Shown: positions 20,020 to 28,701, counted from the first letter of the stretch. The stretch is 64,000 nt of DNA from Mesorhizobium sp. (GCA_004020315.1 SAQG01000013.1:90719-154718); one strand, 5' to 3'. Translations and numbers: made by a program. The notes: generated from the sequence alone by a model not told the origin.

Positions 20020-20254
20020 TAAATAATCTCCTACTTCGTTCGACTGAAATCGACATTGGTGATCACCGCGTCGGTGGCACACAGGGCGACAGCAAAGCGG
20101 CGATGCGCGTTGGGATCAGCGGCATGGCCCCGCGCGAGCTCTTCCAAGGCGACGCGCTGGCGAATGAGCGGGAACAATACGACGCAACTTTGGACTTTCT
20201 TGAGCAAGGGTTGGTTGATCGCACGGCGATTCGTCTCGCTCGAATTCAAGTACT

Positions 20255-20285
20255 AGGCTGCATATCATTTATGAGTATGCAGCCT
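20255..20285. repeat. Perfect inverted repeat at the end of a 34-residue ORF
   Basis: AGGCTGCATA and TATGCAGCCT form a 10-bp stem around 11 bases. It overlaps the stop of the minus-strand ORF at 20284. It lacks a T-run, so it could be a weak terminator or a protein-binding site. Confidence 0.6.
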
Positions 20286-20388
20286 ATTCAAGCAGACTCA
20301 CTATTTCCAGGATCAGGACCAACAGCACAAAGCCAAGGACAGACGCAAAGACCGCGACCAAAAAGACGGTGCGCTGCTGTCTGCTCAC
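20284..20388 (-). CDS. 34-residue single-pass membrane peptide
   Basis: GTG at 20388 follows AGGAGAAAGCC. The peptide is MSRQQRTVFLVAVFASVLGF followed by VLLVLILEIVSLLE. A basic N-terminus (SRQQR) and a 24-residue hydrophobic helix predict an inner-membrane anchor with the N-terminus inside. It stands alone; no family is recognised. Confidence 0.5.
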   Translation of the reverse strand: MSRQQRTVFLVAVFASVLGFVLLVLILEIVSLLE

Positions 20389-20553
20389 GGCTTTCTCCTA
20401 GAAAGCGCATCCCCTTCCACCAACACGAACGTTTGTCTTAGAATTTTGCTTGAGGCCCGGCGGAGAGGGAGCAAACATGACTGCTTCAGGCAAAAGAATC
20501 GCCTGCCAAGGTGTTCGTTTACGAGGGCGGTTACATCATTCATTCGGACTATG

Positions 20554-20812
20554 CAGGAACATTAGAAAGTTCTAATGATTGTTCCTGAGCAGCGGAACCT
20601 CCGGGTTCCCGTTGCGGATCGGGCTGCAACCCGATCGGGCCCGCGCTCTCCGCCAGAGGCGCGGGCTCCATTTGTTCAGCCGATGCGCCAGACGGGTGGA
20701 GGCCGCATATTGAATATCTACGGGAGCATTAGTAGCAGAAGTCGCTACCGTGGCGTTCCTGGCATCCAGGCAACGGAGCCCGTCATCCGAAAGGGTGGCG
20801 GGCTTTCGTTTC
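20554..20812 (+). ncRNA. Candidate structured non-coding RNA
   Basis: Successive hairpins occupy almost the whole stretch: CAGGAAC-ATTAGAA / TTCTAAT-GTTCCTG (20554-20587); GGAACC/GGTTCC (20594-20609); GATCGGG/CCCGATC (20617-20636); GCCCGCGCTCT / AGAGGCGCGGGC (20639-20666); GTAGC/GCTAC (about 20736-20752); CCTGG/CCAGG (about 20757-20770); and a GAAA-capped terminator at 20778-20812. No convincing ORF covers the region. The terminator polarity points to the plus strand. It could also be two transcripts (20554-20670 and 20700-20812). Confidence 0.5.
20778..20812 (+). terminator. Intrinsic terminator with GAAA tetraloop
   Basis: GCCCGTCATCC pairs with GGGTGGCGGGC over 11 positions (two G-U pairs), is capped by GAAA and followed by TTTCGTTT. 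Confidence 0.85.
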
Positions 20813-20836
20813 AATTGTCGAACTGCTGAAGCACGC

Positions 20837-21154
20837 CTACAGAACAGGGCCCAATTCCATCACCACGAAAGCGGTGACACCCAGCACGACGAGCGCATAG
20901 GCCGCATAAAGAATGAGCAACAAAACTTCAAAGTCGCGGAAAAAAGTGGTGGTGGTCCTGATCTGTTGAGGCTCTGTTTTCTCGATAAGGTCGGCTTGGG
21001 GTGGCCCTGCTGTCGCGACGACATAGACAATCCGGTCGTGCTCGGCTGCCTGCAATATCCGTTCCGCGATATCGAGAGCGATCACTGGATCATCGGCCAG
21101 CTGATCTCCAGCTACTCGGTATTCAGTAACAGTCTGGACCTCGCGTTTTTCCAT
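20837..21154 (-). CDS. Hypothetical protein with C-terminal membrane helix
   Basis: 105 residues from ATG at 21154. A soluble N-terminal half (PVIALDIAERILQAAEHDRIVYVVATAGPPQ) is followed by a basic stretch and one hydrophobic helix (VLLLILYAAYALVVLGVTAF). Codon bias is weaker than in the neighbouring genes, which may indicate acquired DNA. No RBS is obvious. No family is recognised. Confidence 0.45.
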   Translation of the reverse strand: MEKREVQTVTEYRVAGDQLADDPVIALDIAERILQAAEHDRIVYVVATAGPPQADLIEKTEPQQIRTTTTFFRDFEVLLLILYAAYALVVLGVTAFVVMELGPVL

Positions 21155-21563
21155 GCATGATAATAGCGTCATTTAAATTAGGTTCCACTAAAGTACAGGT
21201 GTGTTTGCGGCCGGCCGCCCAGTCGTCATGTGACCAGGCGCGAACAACCCTGGGCCGCGAACCCTGTCCGCATCCTCCAATTATGGGCCGCGAACCCCTG
21301 CCCCGCGTCCTCCAATTAAATGGCCCTCCATAGCCGATTATGGTCACGAATCTGGCGTGTACCCGCTCGACGCACCGCCCTGGGCCTTGGTGCCGTATGT
21401 CGCGCGTCAATTCGACGGTGTAACAAAGGCACTATCCCCAAAGAGCCCCCCGCGCCCGTGCGGAAAAAACGCCGCGTGCCGCGTAGGATGAGACAGGGCG
21501 CTGCGTAGAAAAGCTCTGCAAGGGCGGGCCGCGGCGGCCGGTCCGATCAGAGTGGAGACCAGC
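21155..21563. other. Intergenic stretch with no supported gene
   Basis: About 400 bases with no convincing coding frame. It contains a 33/34-bp direct repeat (21252-21318) and a GCGGCCGGCCGC palindrome near 21209. Overlapping short ORFs have poor codon bias. Confidence 0.6.
21252..21318. repeat. Tandem direct repeat, about 33 bp, two copies
   Basis: Copy one (21252-21284) begins GGGCCGCGAACCCTG and ends CATCCTCCAATTAT. Copy two (21285-21318) begins GGGCCGCGAACCCCTG and ends CGTCCTCCAATTA. The copies abut and differ at a few positions. Confidence 0.8.
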
Positions 21564-21767
21564 ATGAACAAGATCGCCATGATCTGCGCGGGCCTGTTGC
21601 TTGCCGCAAGTGGCGCCTCGGCAGCTGACGGAGCACGGGAGCTCTTCCAGCGCATCGACATCAACCGGGACCGGATGCTGCAGTTCGGCGAGATCCAGTC
21701 GGCACGGGTGCAGCTGTTCGACCGGATGGACGGCCCTCGCCAGCAGTGCTGGTCGCCCTATAGCTGA
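21564..21767 (+). CDS. Truncated EF-hand exported protein
   Basis: 67 residues from ATG at 21564 (RBS GTGGAGACC). A signal peptide (MNKIAMICAGLLLAASGASA) is followed by one EF-hand-like loop, DINRDRMLQFGE, whose Asn/Arg/Arg positions are poor for calcium. The expected second EF-hand after LFDRMD is replaced by GPRQQCWSPYS and a stop, which looks like a 3' truncation. It is convergent with the kinase gene at 21809. Confidence 0.55.
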   Translation: MNKIAMICAGLLLAASGASAADGARELFQRIDINRDRMLQFGEIQSARVQLFDRMDGPRQQCWSPYS

Positions 21768-21808
21768 GACGGGCTGGAGGCGCGCGCCCCCTTCTCAGCG
21801 TCCTCGTC

Positions 21809-22705
21809 TCAGATCGCCTCGCGCTCCCGTTCCGGCGTGGCGACCAGCAGGGCCGCGGCGGCGTTGGCGGCAGCAATAGCGGCCTCGACCTGATGCCCGC
21901 GGGCAAGGCCTGCCGCGAACGCACCGACGAACTCGTCGCCGGCGCCATGGGTGCTGACGACCTTCACCGGAAGGGCCGCCATCGCGAACGCCTGGCCGTC
22001 GCGGTCGCAATAGGCAACGCCCTCCCCGCCGGCGGTGACGATCGCGGCCGGGTAGAAATCGACCAGCATGCGTGCCGCCTTGGCCGCGCCGTCCAGCGTG
22101 TCGACGACCGGAACGCCGGCCAGGAATTCCGCCTCGATGGCGTTGACGATGATGATGTCGGTGAGTGCGATGAGTTCGCCGGACAGTTTTCTGGCGGGTG
22201 CCGCATTGAGGACGACGCGGCCGCCATGCGCCTTCATCGCCCGCGCTGCGGCAATGTTGGCGGCTTCCGGGACCTCGTTCTGCAGCAGCAGCACCGCCGT
22301 TTGCGCAATCATCTCGGAGGCGGTCGCGATGTCCTTCTCGCTCAAGGTGAGATTGCTGCCTGAGACGATCACCGCGCCATAGTCGCCGCCGTCATCAAAG
22401 ATCGCCACGCTCATGCCCGAGCCGGCGCCAGGCGCAACCCTCACGAAGCGGCCGTCGACGCCGCAGCGGTCGAGATTGTCGAGAAGCGCGCGGCCGAAAT
22501 CGTCGTCGCCAACCGCCCCGATCATAGCCGAGCGCACGCCGGTCCGCGCCACCGACACCGCCTGATTGCCGCCCTTGCCGCCGCATTTCGGCTGCCAGGC
22601 ATGGCCGGTGACGGTTTCGCCCTTGCGCGGGCGGTCAGGCGCTTCGACCATGATGTCGTAATGCAGGCTGCCGAACACGGTCACCAGCGGCGAGGAAGCC
22701 GTCAT
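21809..22705 (-). CDS. PfkB family sugar kinase (ribokinase-like)
   Basis: 298 residues from ATG at 22705, which overlaps the RpiR stop. The PfkB hallmarks are present: an N-terminal GG pair region (PKCGGKGGNQAVSVARTG) and the C-terminal motif STHGAGDEFVGAFAAGLARG with the catalytic Asp. It should phosphorylate the sugar imported and isomerised by the upstream operon products. It is the last gene of the six-gene operon. Confidence 0.9.
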   Translation of the reverse strand: MTASSPLVTVFGSLHYDIMVEAPDRPRKGETVTGHAWQPKCGGKGGNQAVSVARTGVRSAMIGAVGDDDFGRALLDNLDRCGVDGRFVRVAPGAGSGMSVAIFDDGGDYGAVIVSGSNLTLSEKDIATASEMIAQTAVLLLQNEVPEAANIAAARAMKAHGGRVVLNAAPARKLSGELIALTDIIIVNAIEAEFLAGVPVVDTLDGAAKAARMLVDFYPAAIVTAGGEGVAYCDRDGQAFAMAALPVKVVSTHGAGDEFVGAFAAGLARGHQVEAAIAAANAAAALLVATPEREREAI

Positions 22706-23577
22706 GTTCCCCTGTCCCGACGTTTCGACGTCACCGCCGACATGGTGCGGCCGAGATTGCGCTCCGCCGCCTGGTAATCGCGCTGCGCCACCGCCACGAA
22801 CAGCGCGTCGAGAATGTTGAGCTGGGCGATGCGTGCCGCCGCGTTCTCGCCCATCAATGGCGAGCCCTGCGCCGTCGAGCACAGCACGATGTCAGCGATA
22901 TCAGCCAGCGGCGAGTTGTCGTAATTGGTGATCGCCAGCGTCCGCGCGCCGCTCTTGCGGGCGAGATGGATGGCATCGATGACGGCGCTGGTGTTGCCGG
23001 AATGTGAGAAGCCGACGGCGATATCGTCGGCGCCGAGCAGCGAGGCCGACATCAGCATTATGTGCGAATCGTCGTAGACGGATGCGCGGATGCCGATGCG
23101 CAGGAATTTGTGCGAGACGTCGCGCGCGATCTGCGCCGAGCCGCCGACGCCATAGAAATCACGGTTCTTGGCACGGTAGAGAAGATCGGCGGCGCGGTCG
23201 AAATCGTCCATGTCGAGGATGGCCAGCGTCTCCTCAAGCGCCTGGATCGAGGTGCGAAACACCTTCTGCACGATCTCGGCCGAACTGTCGTCGACCGACA
23301 GCTCTTGATGCATTTCGGCGGTCGGCAGGCGGCTGTACTCATAGACGGCGGTGCGAAAGTCGCGATAGCCGGAAAAGCCCAGCTTCTTGGCGATCTTGAC
23401 GACCATCGCCTCCGACACGCCGGCTTCTTCGGCGATCTGCTTGAGCGGAATGGTCTCGTCGAAGCCGCGCCTCCCGAAGACGGTTTCCACCACCTTGGCC
23501 TCGAGCGGCGTCAGATGCGGCATCATCATGCGGATCCGCGGTCCTACTGCTTTCAGATCCAGGCTGGTCAAAGTCAT
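22702..23577 (-). CDS. RpiR/MurR family transcriptional regulator
   Basis: 291 residues: an N-terminal HTH (about 35-60, LKQIAEEAGVSEAMVVKIAKKLGF) and a C-terminal SIS sugar-phosphate-binding domain (VGGSAQIARDVSHKFLRIG; DIAVGFSHSGNTSAVIDA). Such regulators sense a phosphosugar and control adjacent catabolic genes. The start overlaps the permease stop and the stop overlaps the kinase start, so it is embedded in the operon it probably controls. Confidence 0.92.
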   Translation of the reverse strand: MTLTSLDLKAVGPRIRMMMPHLTPLEAKVVETVFGRRGFDETIPLKQIAEEAGVSEAMVVKIAKKLGFSGYRDFRTAVYEYSRLPTAEMHQELSVDDSSAEIVQKVFRTSIQALEETLAILDMDDFDRAADLLYRAKNRDFYGVGGSAQIARDVSHKFLRIGIRASVYDDSHIMLMSASLLGADDIAVGFSHSGNTSAVIDAIHLARKSGARTLAITNYDNSPLADIADIVLCSTAQGSPLMGENAAARIAQLNILDALFVAVAQRDYQAAERNLGRTMSAVTSKRRDRGT

Positions 23578-24551
23578 CCACGTCCCCTCGTCACGCGATC
23601 GATAAGCATCGCGGCGAGGATTATAAGGCCAGTTGCCAGGAGCTGATAGAAGGACTGGACATTCATCAGCGTCAGGCCGTTGCGCATGGTGCCGAGGATG
23701 ACGGCGCCCAGAATGGTGCCGACCACGCTGCCCTTGCCGCCCATCAGCGAGGCGCCGCCGATGGCGGCCGCAGCAATCGCGTCGAGCTCCCAGAGATTGC
23801 CGAGGATGGGTTCGGCAGCACCCAGCCGGCCGATCAGGATCTGCGCGGCAAGGGCCGCCAGCAGGCCCGAGATCATGTAGGCGGCGATCTTGGTGCGGGC
23901 GATCGGCACGCCGGCTATGTAGGCCGCCTCCTCATTGCCGCCGACGGCGAGCAGATACTCGCCGAAAGGCGTCTTCTTAAGGGTGATCCAGGCGACCAGC
24001 GCGACCACGGCCACGATGACGACCGCCAATGGCAGCCCGAACAGCGAGCCGTTGAAGATGGCGCGGAAGCCGGCAGGCAGGCCGAGCACCGGATTGCCGC
24101 CGGTATAGATCAGCGCCAGCGCCCGGTAGGTGCTCAGCGTTCCCAGCGTTACGATGAAGGGCTGCAGCCCGACATAGGCGACCAGCACGCCGTTGAGCAG
24201 GCCGCAGACGAGGCCGATAGCGAAGCCGGCGGCGATGGCCAGCGGAAACGGCACGCCGGCAACCAGCATCGAGGCCGAGATGACGGCCGAAAGTGCCGCC
24301 GTCGGCCCGACGGACAGATCGATGCCGCCCGAGATGATCACCAGCGTCATGCCCAATGCCAGGCAGGCATTGATGCTCGACTGCTGCAGGATGTTGATCA
24401 AATTGCGCTCAGCAAAGAAGCCGGGGACCAGCGCGCCGAAAACAGCGAGGATCACGACCAGGCCGATCAGCGTGCCGGCGTCGCGCACGGAAAACCGGTG
24501 CAGGAAATCCGCCTTTGGCCGCGCTGCTGTGTGTTCCGTTACATCAGTCAT
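23574..24551 (-). CDS. Sugar ABC transporter permease (RbsC type)
   Basis: 325 residues with about 9-10 hydrophobic helices and the family motifs LALGMTLVIISGGIDLSVGP, AVGGNEEAAYIAGVP and GGASLMGGKGSVVGTILGA. It belongs to the same family as the 11782 permease but in a separate operon. It partners the ATPase 16 bp upstream. Confidence 0.94.
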   Translation of the reverse strand: MTDVTEHTAARPKADFLHRFSVRDAGTLIGLVVILAVFGALVPGFFAERNLINILQQSSINACLALGMTLVIISGGIDLSVGPTAALSAVISASMLVAGVPFPLAIAAGFAIGLVCGLLNGVLVAYVGLQPFIVTLGTLSTYRALALIYTGGNPVLGLPAGFRAIFNGSLFGLPLAVVIVAVVALVAWITLKKTPFGEYLLAVGGNEEAAYIAGVPIARTKIAAYMISGLLAALAAQILIGRLGAAEPILGNLWELDAIAAAAIGGASLMGGKGSVVGTILGAVILGTMRNGLTLMNVQSFYQLLATGLIILAAMLIDRVTRGRG

Positions 24552-24567
24552 CCGCTGGTCCTGTCTG

Positions 24568-26115
24568 TTATACGCCGGCGTGGCGCGCCGTGCCGGCCTT
24601 CGCTTCCGTTTGCGGTATGGCGTGCGCCGCGATCGCCTGTTCGCTGAGATCGGCCCGGCCGAGTTCGGCGGCGACCGTGCCGTCGCGCATGACCAGCACG
24701 CGGTCGGCGAGCCGGATCACCTCGGGAAGCTCGGAGGACACGACGATTACCGAATGGCCCTCGGCGGCGAGCTCCTCGATCAAACGATAGATCTCCGCCT
24801 TGGCGCCGACATCGATGCCGCGCGTCGGCTCGTCGAACAGCAGAATGCGCGTTCCCGCCGCCAGCCAGCGGCCGATGATCGCCTTCTGCTGGTTGCCGCC
24901 GCTGAACAGCCGGATCGGCCGGTCGAGCAGGAACGGCCTGAGATTGACCCGCTTCATCTTCTCGGCCGCGACCCGTTTCAGCCTGGCGTGATCGATGACG
25001 CCGCGCGGTGCGAACACGCCCATCGACGCCAGCGCCATATTGCTGGAGATCGACCGCAACGGGACGATACCTTCGCGCTTGCGCTCCTCCGGCACCAGGC
25101 CGATACCGGCGGCGATGGCGTCGCGCGGACTGGAAAGTTTTATCGCCTTGCCGTCGATCTCGATTGCGCCTGACGAGGCGCGGTCGGCGCCGGCCAGCAG
25201 CCGTAGCAGTTCGGTACGGCCCGAGCCGACCAGGCCGGCAACGCCCAGCACCTCGCCGCGATGAAGGTCGAACGAGACGTCACGGACCTTGATTGCCGAG
25301 GCGAGTCCGCGCACGCTCAGCGTGACCTCGCTGGAGGCGTGCGAGCGGTGCTGTTCCTGGGCAAGCTCGCGGCCGACCATCATCGAAACGACCGCCTTTT
25401 CCGACACCTGCGCGAGATTGACGCAATCGACCACGACGCCGTCGCGCATGATGGTGGCGCGTTGGCAGATGCCGAACACCTCGTCCAATTTGTGCGAGAC
25501 ATAGACGACCGCGACACCGTCGCGGGCCAGGCCGGCAATGACTTCGGCCAGCCGCGAGAACTCGCTCGGCGTCAGGCTCGATGTCGGCTCGTCCATCGCC
25601 ACGATCCTGGCACGATCGAGCAGCGCCCGGGCGATCTCGACTATCTGCCGCTGCGCGACCTTCAGGCTGCCGAGCGGGGCTGCCGGATCGATAGTTGGGT
25701 CGATGGCGGCAAGGGCTTCCGCAGCGCGACGCTCCTGTTCGCGCCGGGCGACAAAGATGCCGCCGCGCGTCAGCGGATGGCCGAGGAACATGTTCTGGGC
25801 GACGCTGAGATGCGGCACCTGCTGCAATTCCTGATGGATCATGGCTACGCCCGCGGCGCGCGCGGCAACTGGGTTGTTCAGCGTCACCGGCCGACCGTCG
25901 ATGAGCACGCTGCCCGCCGTCGGCCTGTAGACGCCCGACAGGATGCGCAGCAGTGTCGATTTGCCGGCGCCGTTTTCACCGAGCAGGCCATGGATTTCGC
26001 CGGCACCGACCGAAAAGGACACATCACAGAGCGCCCGCACAGCCGGAAACTCCTTGGAAATGCCTTCGAATTTCAGCCGGGTGATCACGGACATTGCTTC
26101 GGTTTCTCCAAGCAA
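24568..26115 (-). CDS. Sugar ABC transporter ATP-binding protein (two NBDs)
   Basis: 515 residues (about 508 if MSVITRLKF is the start). The first NBD has GENGAGKST, LKVAQRQIVEIA and IVAMDEPTS; the second has GLVGSGRTE, FSGGNQQKA and LLFDEPTRG. RbsA/XylG architecture. It energises uptake of the sugar bound by the 26167-27225 protein. Confidence 0.94.
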   Translation of the reverse strand: MLGETEAMSVITRLKFEGISKEFPAVRALCDVSFSVGAGEIHGLLGENGAGKSTLLRILSGVYRPTAGSVLIDGRPVTLNNPVAARAAGVAMIHQELQQVPHLSVAQNMFLGHPLTRGGIFVARREQERRAAEALAAIDPTIDPAAPLGSLKVAQRQIVEIARALLDRARIVAMDEPTSSLTPSEFSRLAEVIAGLARDGVAVVYVSHKLDEVFGICQRATIMRDGVVVDCVNLAQVSEKAVVSMMVGRELAQEQHRSHASSEVTLSVRGLASAIKVRDVSFDLHRGEVLGVAGLVGSGRTELLRLLAGADRASSGAIEIDGKAIKLSSPRDAIAAGIGLVPEERKREGIVPLRSISSNMALASMGVFAPRGVIDHARLKRVAAEKMKRVNLRPFLLDRPIRLFSGGNQQKAIIGRWLAAGTRILLFDEPTRGIDVGAKAEIYRLIEELAAEGHSVIVVSSELPEVIRLADRVLVMRDGTVAAELGRADLSEQAIAAHAIPQTEAKAGTARHAGV

Positions 26116-26166
26116 GGTGCCGGCATCCAGAGCAACGAGGCTCTGGCCGGCACCTGCCCTTGTGCC

Positions 26167-27225
26167 TTAATTGCCCGCCGCAGCGTCCTCGAGCAGTGCC
26201 TTGCGCACGGCGTCGCCGGCGCCGGAATAGCGGTCGGCATTGTCCTTGGTGATCAGCGCCTGCGGCGTGGCGACGACGCGCGGCAGCTTCTGCCCGGCCA
26301 CCAGTCGCAGCGCCGATTCCAGCGCCACTTCGCCGGTCAGCACCGGGAAACTATCGACGGTACCGGTCAGCTCGCCGGCGCGGATCGAAGCGTAGGCGTC
26401 GGAGATGCCGTCGGTGCCGAAGACGGCGACCTTGTCCTGCAGGCCGGCGGCCTTGACCGCCTCAACGATGCCCAGCGCCATGCCGTCATTGTTGGCATAG
26501 AAACCGATCAGGTCCGGGTGCTGCTGCAGGATGTTGGTGGCTGCGTCGTAGGAGGTCTGGCGGTCCCAGTTGCCGGGCACGCTGGCAACGACTTCGAACT
26601 TGCCGCCTTCGGTGATCGTGGTCTTGAAGCCGTCGGTGCGCTGCACGGCGGCGTAGACGCCGGCCTGGCCTTCGACGATGGCGACCTTGCCGCCATCCGG
26701 CCGGTTCTTGATGAACCATTTGGCGACGCGCACGCCATTGTCGCGCTGGACGTTGCCGACATAGTGCTCGGCCTGCGGGATGACCGCGTCATTGACGTTG
26801 ACCACCGGCACGTTGGCGGCCTTGGCCTGCTCCATGATCGGCTGCAGGTTGGAGTCGGTCTGCGGCGAGACGAGAAGCACGTTGTAGCCTTGCGTGACCA
26901 GGCCTTCGGCGATGGTGAGCTGGCCCAGTTGGTCGCCCTCGCTCTGCGCCGCCTGGTAGACGACGGGCACGCCGACGCGGTCGCCGAACGACTTGTAGCC
27001 CTCACCCAGCGAGCGCCAGTATTCGTTGGTCAGCGTCTTGGAGACAGCACCCGCCTTGGTGCCGTCGGGCAGCTTGGGAAACGCGCCGAACTTGGCCTCG
27101 AGCTGCGCCCAGTCGATGCGGTCCTTCTCAGTGTCGGAATTGAGCGGCGCGAGGTCCGCGGAAAAGGCAGAGCCGATGGACAACGCCATCAGGCCAGCGG
27201 CGGCGGTGGCAAGCAGAAATTTCAT
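26167..27225 (-). CDS. Sugar ABC transporter substrate-binding protein
   Basis: 352 residues from ATG at 27225 (RBS GGGAGGAAAGACC). A Sec signal peptide (MKFLLATAAAGLMALSIGSA) ends near FSA. The mature protein is a class I binding fold (VLLVSPQTDSNLQPIMEQAK; VPVVNVNDAVIPQAEHYVGN; YANNDGMALGIVEAVKAAG). It is longer than ribose-binding proteins because of an N-terminal insert (PLNSDTEKDRIDWAQLEAKF). The ligand is unknown. Confidence 0.93.
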   Translation of the reverse strand: MKFLLATAAAGLMALSIGSAFSADLAPLNSDTEKDRIDWAQLEAKFGAFPKLPDGTKAGAVSKTLTNEYWRSLGEGYKSFGDRVGVPVVYQAAQSEGDQLGQLTIAEGLVTQGYNVLLVSPQTDSNLQPIMEQAKAANVPVVNVNDAVIPQAEHYVGNVQRDNGVRVAKWFIKNRPDGGKVAIVEGQAGVYAAVQRTDGFKTTITEGGKFEVVASVPGNWDRQTSYDAATNILQQHPDLIGFYANNDGMALGIVEAVKAAGLQDKVAVFGTDGISDAYASIRAGELTGTVDSFPVLTGEVALESALRLVAGQKLPRVVATPQALITKDNADRYSGAGDAVRKALLEDAAAGN

Positions 27226-27260
27226 GGTCTTTCCTCCCTTGTTGAAAAATGGCGCCGGCC

Positions 27261-28250
27261 TCAGCTGTCCGGCCCGAGCATGGCTTCCTGGGTGATGGCC
27301 TGCGACGCGACCGCATCCTGACGGTCGACGGCGGTGGACAGGCGGTTGTCCTTTTCCAACCGCTCGACGACGCGCAGCATGCGCTTGACGGTCGCGATGT
27401 TGACTTCGCATTCGTGGACCGGATCGAGCCCGGTCATGTCGGGGAACGTGTCGAAGTAGATGGCGCCGGCATAGCCGTCCCGACGGATCTGCCTGAGCAG
27501 CTCGATCGTCTGCAGCGTATGCACCGCGCCGACCATCAGGCCGTCGTCACGCTTAGCGTAGCCGTCGTTGAGATGCACGCCGAGCAGCTTGCTGTGGCGC
27601 GCCACGAGTGCCGCGGCAAAGGCTGGCTGCTCGTCGGCATAGAGCACATGGGCGAAATCGAGCGTCACGCCGAGATTGGGCAGGCCGACATCGCGGATCG
27701 CCAGCAATGTCGTCGCCGCGTCGGGCATCAGGCTGTAGGAGCGCGGCTCGTTGGGCTTGTACTCCAGGCTGATCTGGCAATCGGGGTCATGCGCCGTAAC
27801 TTCACGAATCCCATCGATTTCGTATTGCCACAGCGCCGCATAATCGGCCTGGAAGGCATAGTCGAAGCCATCCTGCCCGAGCCACAGCGTCATCAGATTG
27901 GCGCCCGCTTCGCGCGCGGCGTCGATGCCGGCCTTGGTCAGGTCGATGGCTTCGCGGCGAACTGCAGGATCTGGATTGGTGAAGGCGCCGAGCTTGAAGG
28001 CCGGATTGGAGTAATAGCGCATGGCGAAACCGTTGATCGAAAGCCCAACATCGCCGAGTTTTCGCGCCATTTCTGCCGGTTTTTCACCGACATGGTCGGG
28101 AAAATTGAGGTCGAGGTCGGTCAGCCCCGCAACCTTCGCCGCACGCGTCGCCATCTGCAGCATGGACGGCTTCCCGACAAGATCAGGCCATTCGGCCTGT
28201 GGCCGCGAGGCAAAGGAATTGAGGCGAGTGGCGAAACGATTGGCTGTCAT
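27261..28250 (-). CDS. TIM-barrel sugar isomerase/epimerase (xylose-isomerase-like)
   Basis: 329 residues from ATG at 28250. It is an AP-endonuclease-2-family barrel with metal-ligand-like positions in ISLEYKPNEPR (Glu), VTLDFAHVL (Asp, His), GVHLNDGYAKRDD and IYFDTFPD. It is the first gene of the sugar operon and should convert the imported sugar or its derivative before phosphorylation by the PfkB kinase. Apiose, rhamnose or polyol pathways use related enzymes, but the sequence alone does not choose between them. Confidence 0.85.
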   Translation of the reverse strand: MTANRFATRLNSFASRPQAEWPDLVGKPSMLQMATRAAKVAGLTDLDLNFPDHVGEKPAEMARKLGDVGLSINGFAMRYYSNPAFKLGAFTNPDPAVRREAIDLTKAGIDAAREAGANLMTLWLGQDGFDYAFQADYAALWQYEIDGIREVTAHDPDCQISLEYKPNEPRSYSLMPDAATTLLAIRDVGLPNLGVTLDFAHVLYADEQPAFAAALVARHSKLLGVHLNDGYAKRDDGLMVGAVHTLQTIELLRQIRRDGYAGAIYFDTFPDMTGLDPVHECEVNIATVKRMLRVVERLEKDNRLSTAVDRQDAVASQAITQEAMLGPDS

Positions 28251-28701
28251 GGATGACCCTTTGGTGGGCATAACTTCACATATATACAGATATTTGTAAA
28301 GTCATCGTTTGAGGTGCCCGCTGCGGCCAGACGGCGGGAGCTGTTTCGATCCGGCATGACGGCGGGCCGCAGAGGGGTGCATCGGGAGGGCTGCGTCGGG
28401 AATGAAAAGCGGACTGCGACAGGTGATTTCGCCCCGAGTCCACGCATCTTGAAGCGGAGTTGTTACCGTTTTCGCGGAAACGGTAACAACGGACCTGCAG
28501 CACATCGGTCGCTTGATGCCTTGGTTTCGACGGAACCTCGAAGACGTGGCGGTCGCGCCGAAGCCGTAGGGCCTGCGCATAGCAAGGTTCCGGGCAGCGC
28601 CGCTGTCGTAACCATGTACAACCGCCCGCCGCCCTTGCGTCTTGCACGCCAATTGGCCATCCTCGCCGACGTTAGTTGCACCGCGGCCGGGGGGTTCGCA
28701 C
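28251..28701. other. Divergent intergenic region between sugar operon and lipid cluster
   Basis: About 450 bases without a supported gene. It must hold the minus-strand promoter of the sugar operon (an A/T-rich stretch at 28270-28300, TTCACATATATACAGATATT, is a candidate) and the plus-strand promoter of the lipid cluster. A long inverted repeat lies at 28459-28490. Confidence 0.6.
28459..28490. promoter_or_regulatory. 13-bp perfect inverted repeat, possible operator
   Basis: GTTGTTACCGTTT and AAACGGTAACAAC flank six bases (TCGCGG). No T-run follows, so a terminator is unlikely. It lies about 210 bp upstream of the first lipid-cluster gene and about 210 bp upstream of the isomerase start on the other strand, so it could regulate either. 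Confidence 0.55.

Noticed and set aside
20031..20249. 72-codon minus ORF just upstream of the RidA gene
   Set aside because: No RBS, no recognisable domain; may be chance or remnant.
20572..20814. 80-codon minus ORF over the structured RNA region
   Set aside because: Low-complexity Arg-rich translation; hairpins and a plus-strand terminator fit an RNA better.
25261..27321. 686-codon plus-strand ORF opposite the sugar operon
   Set aside because: Antisense shadow of the ATPase and binding-protein genes.
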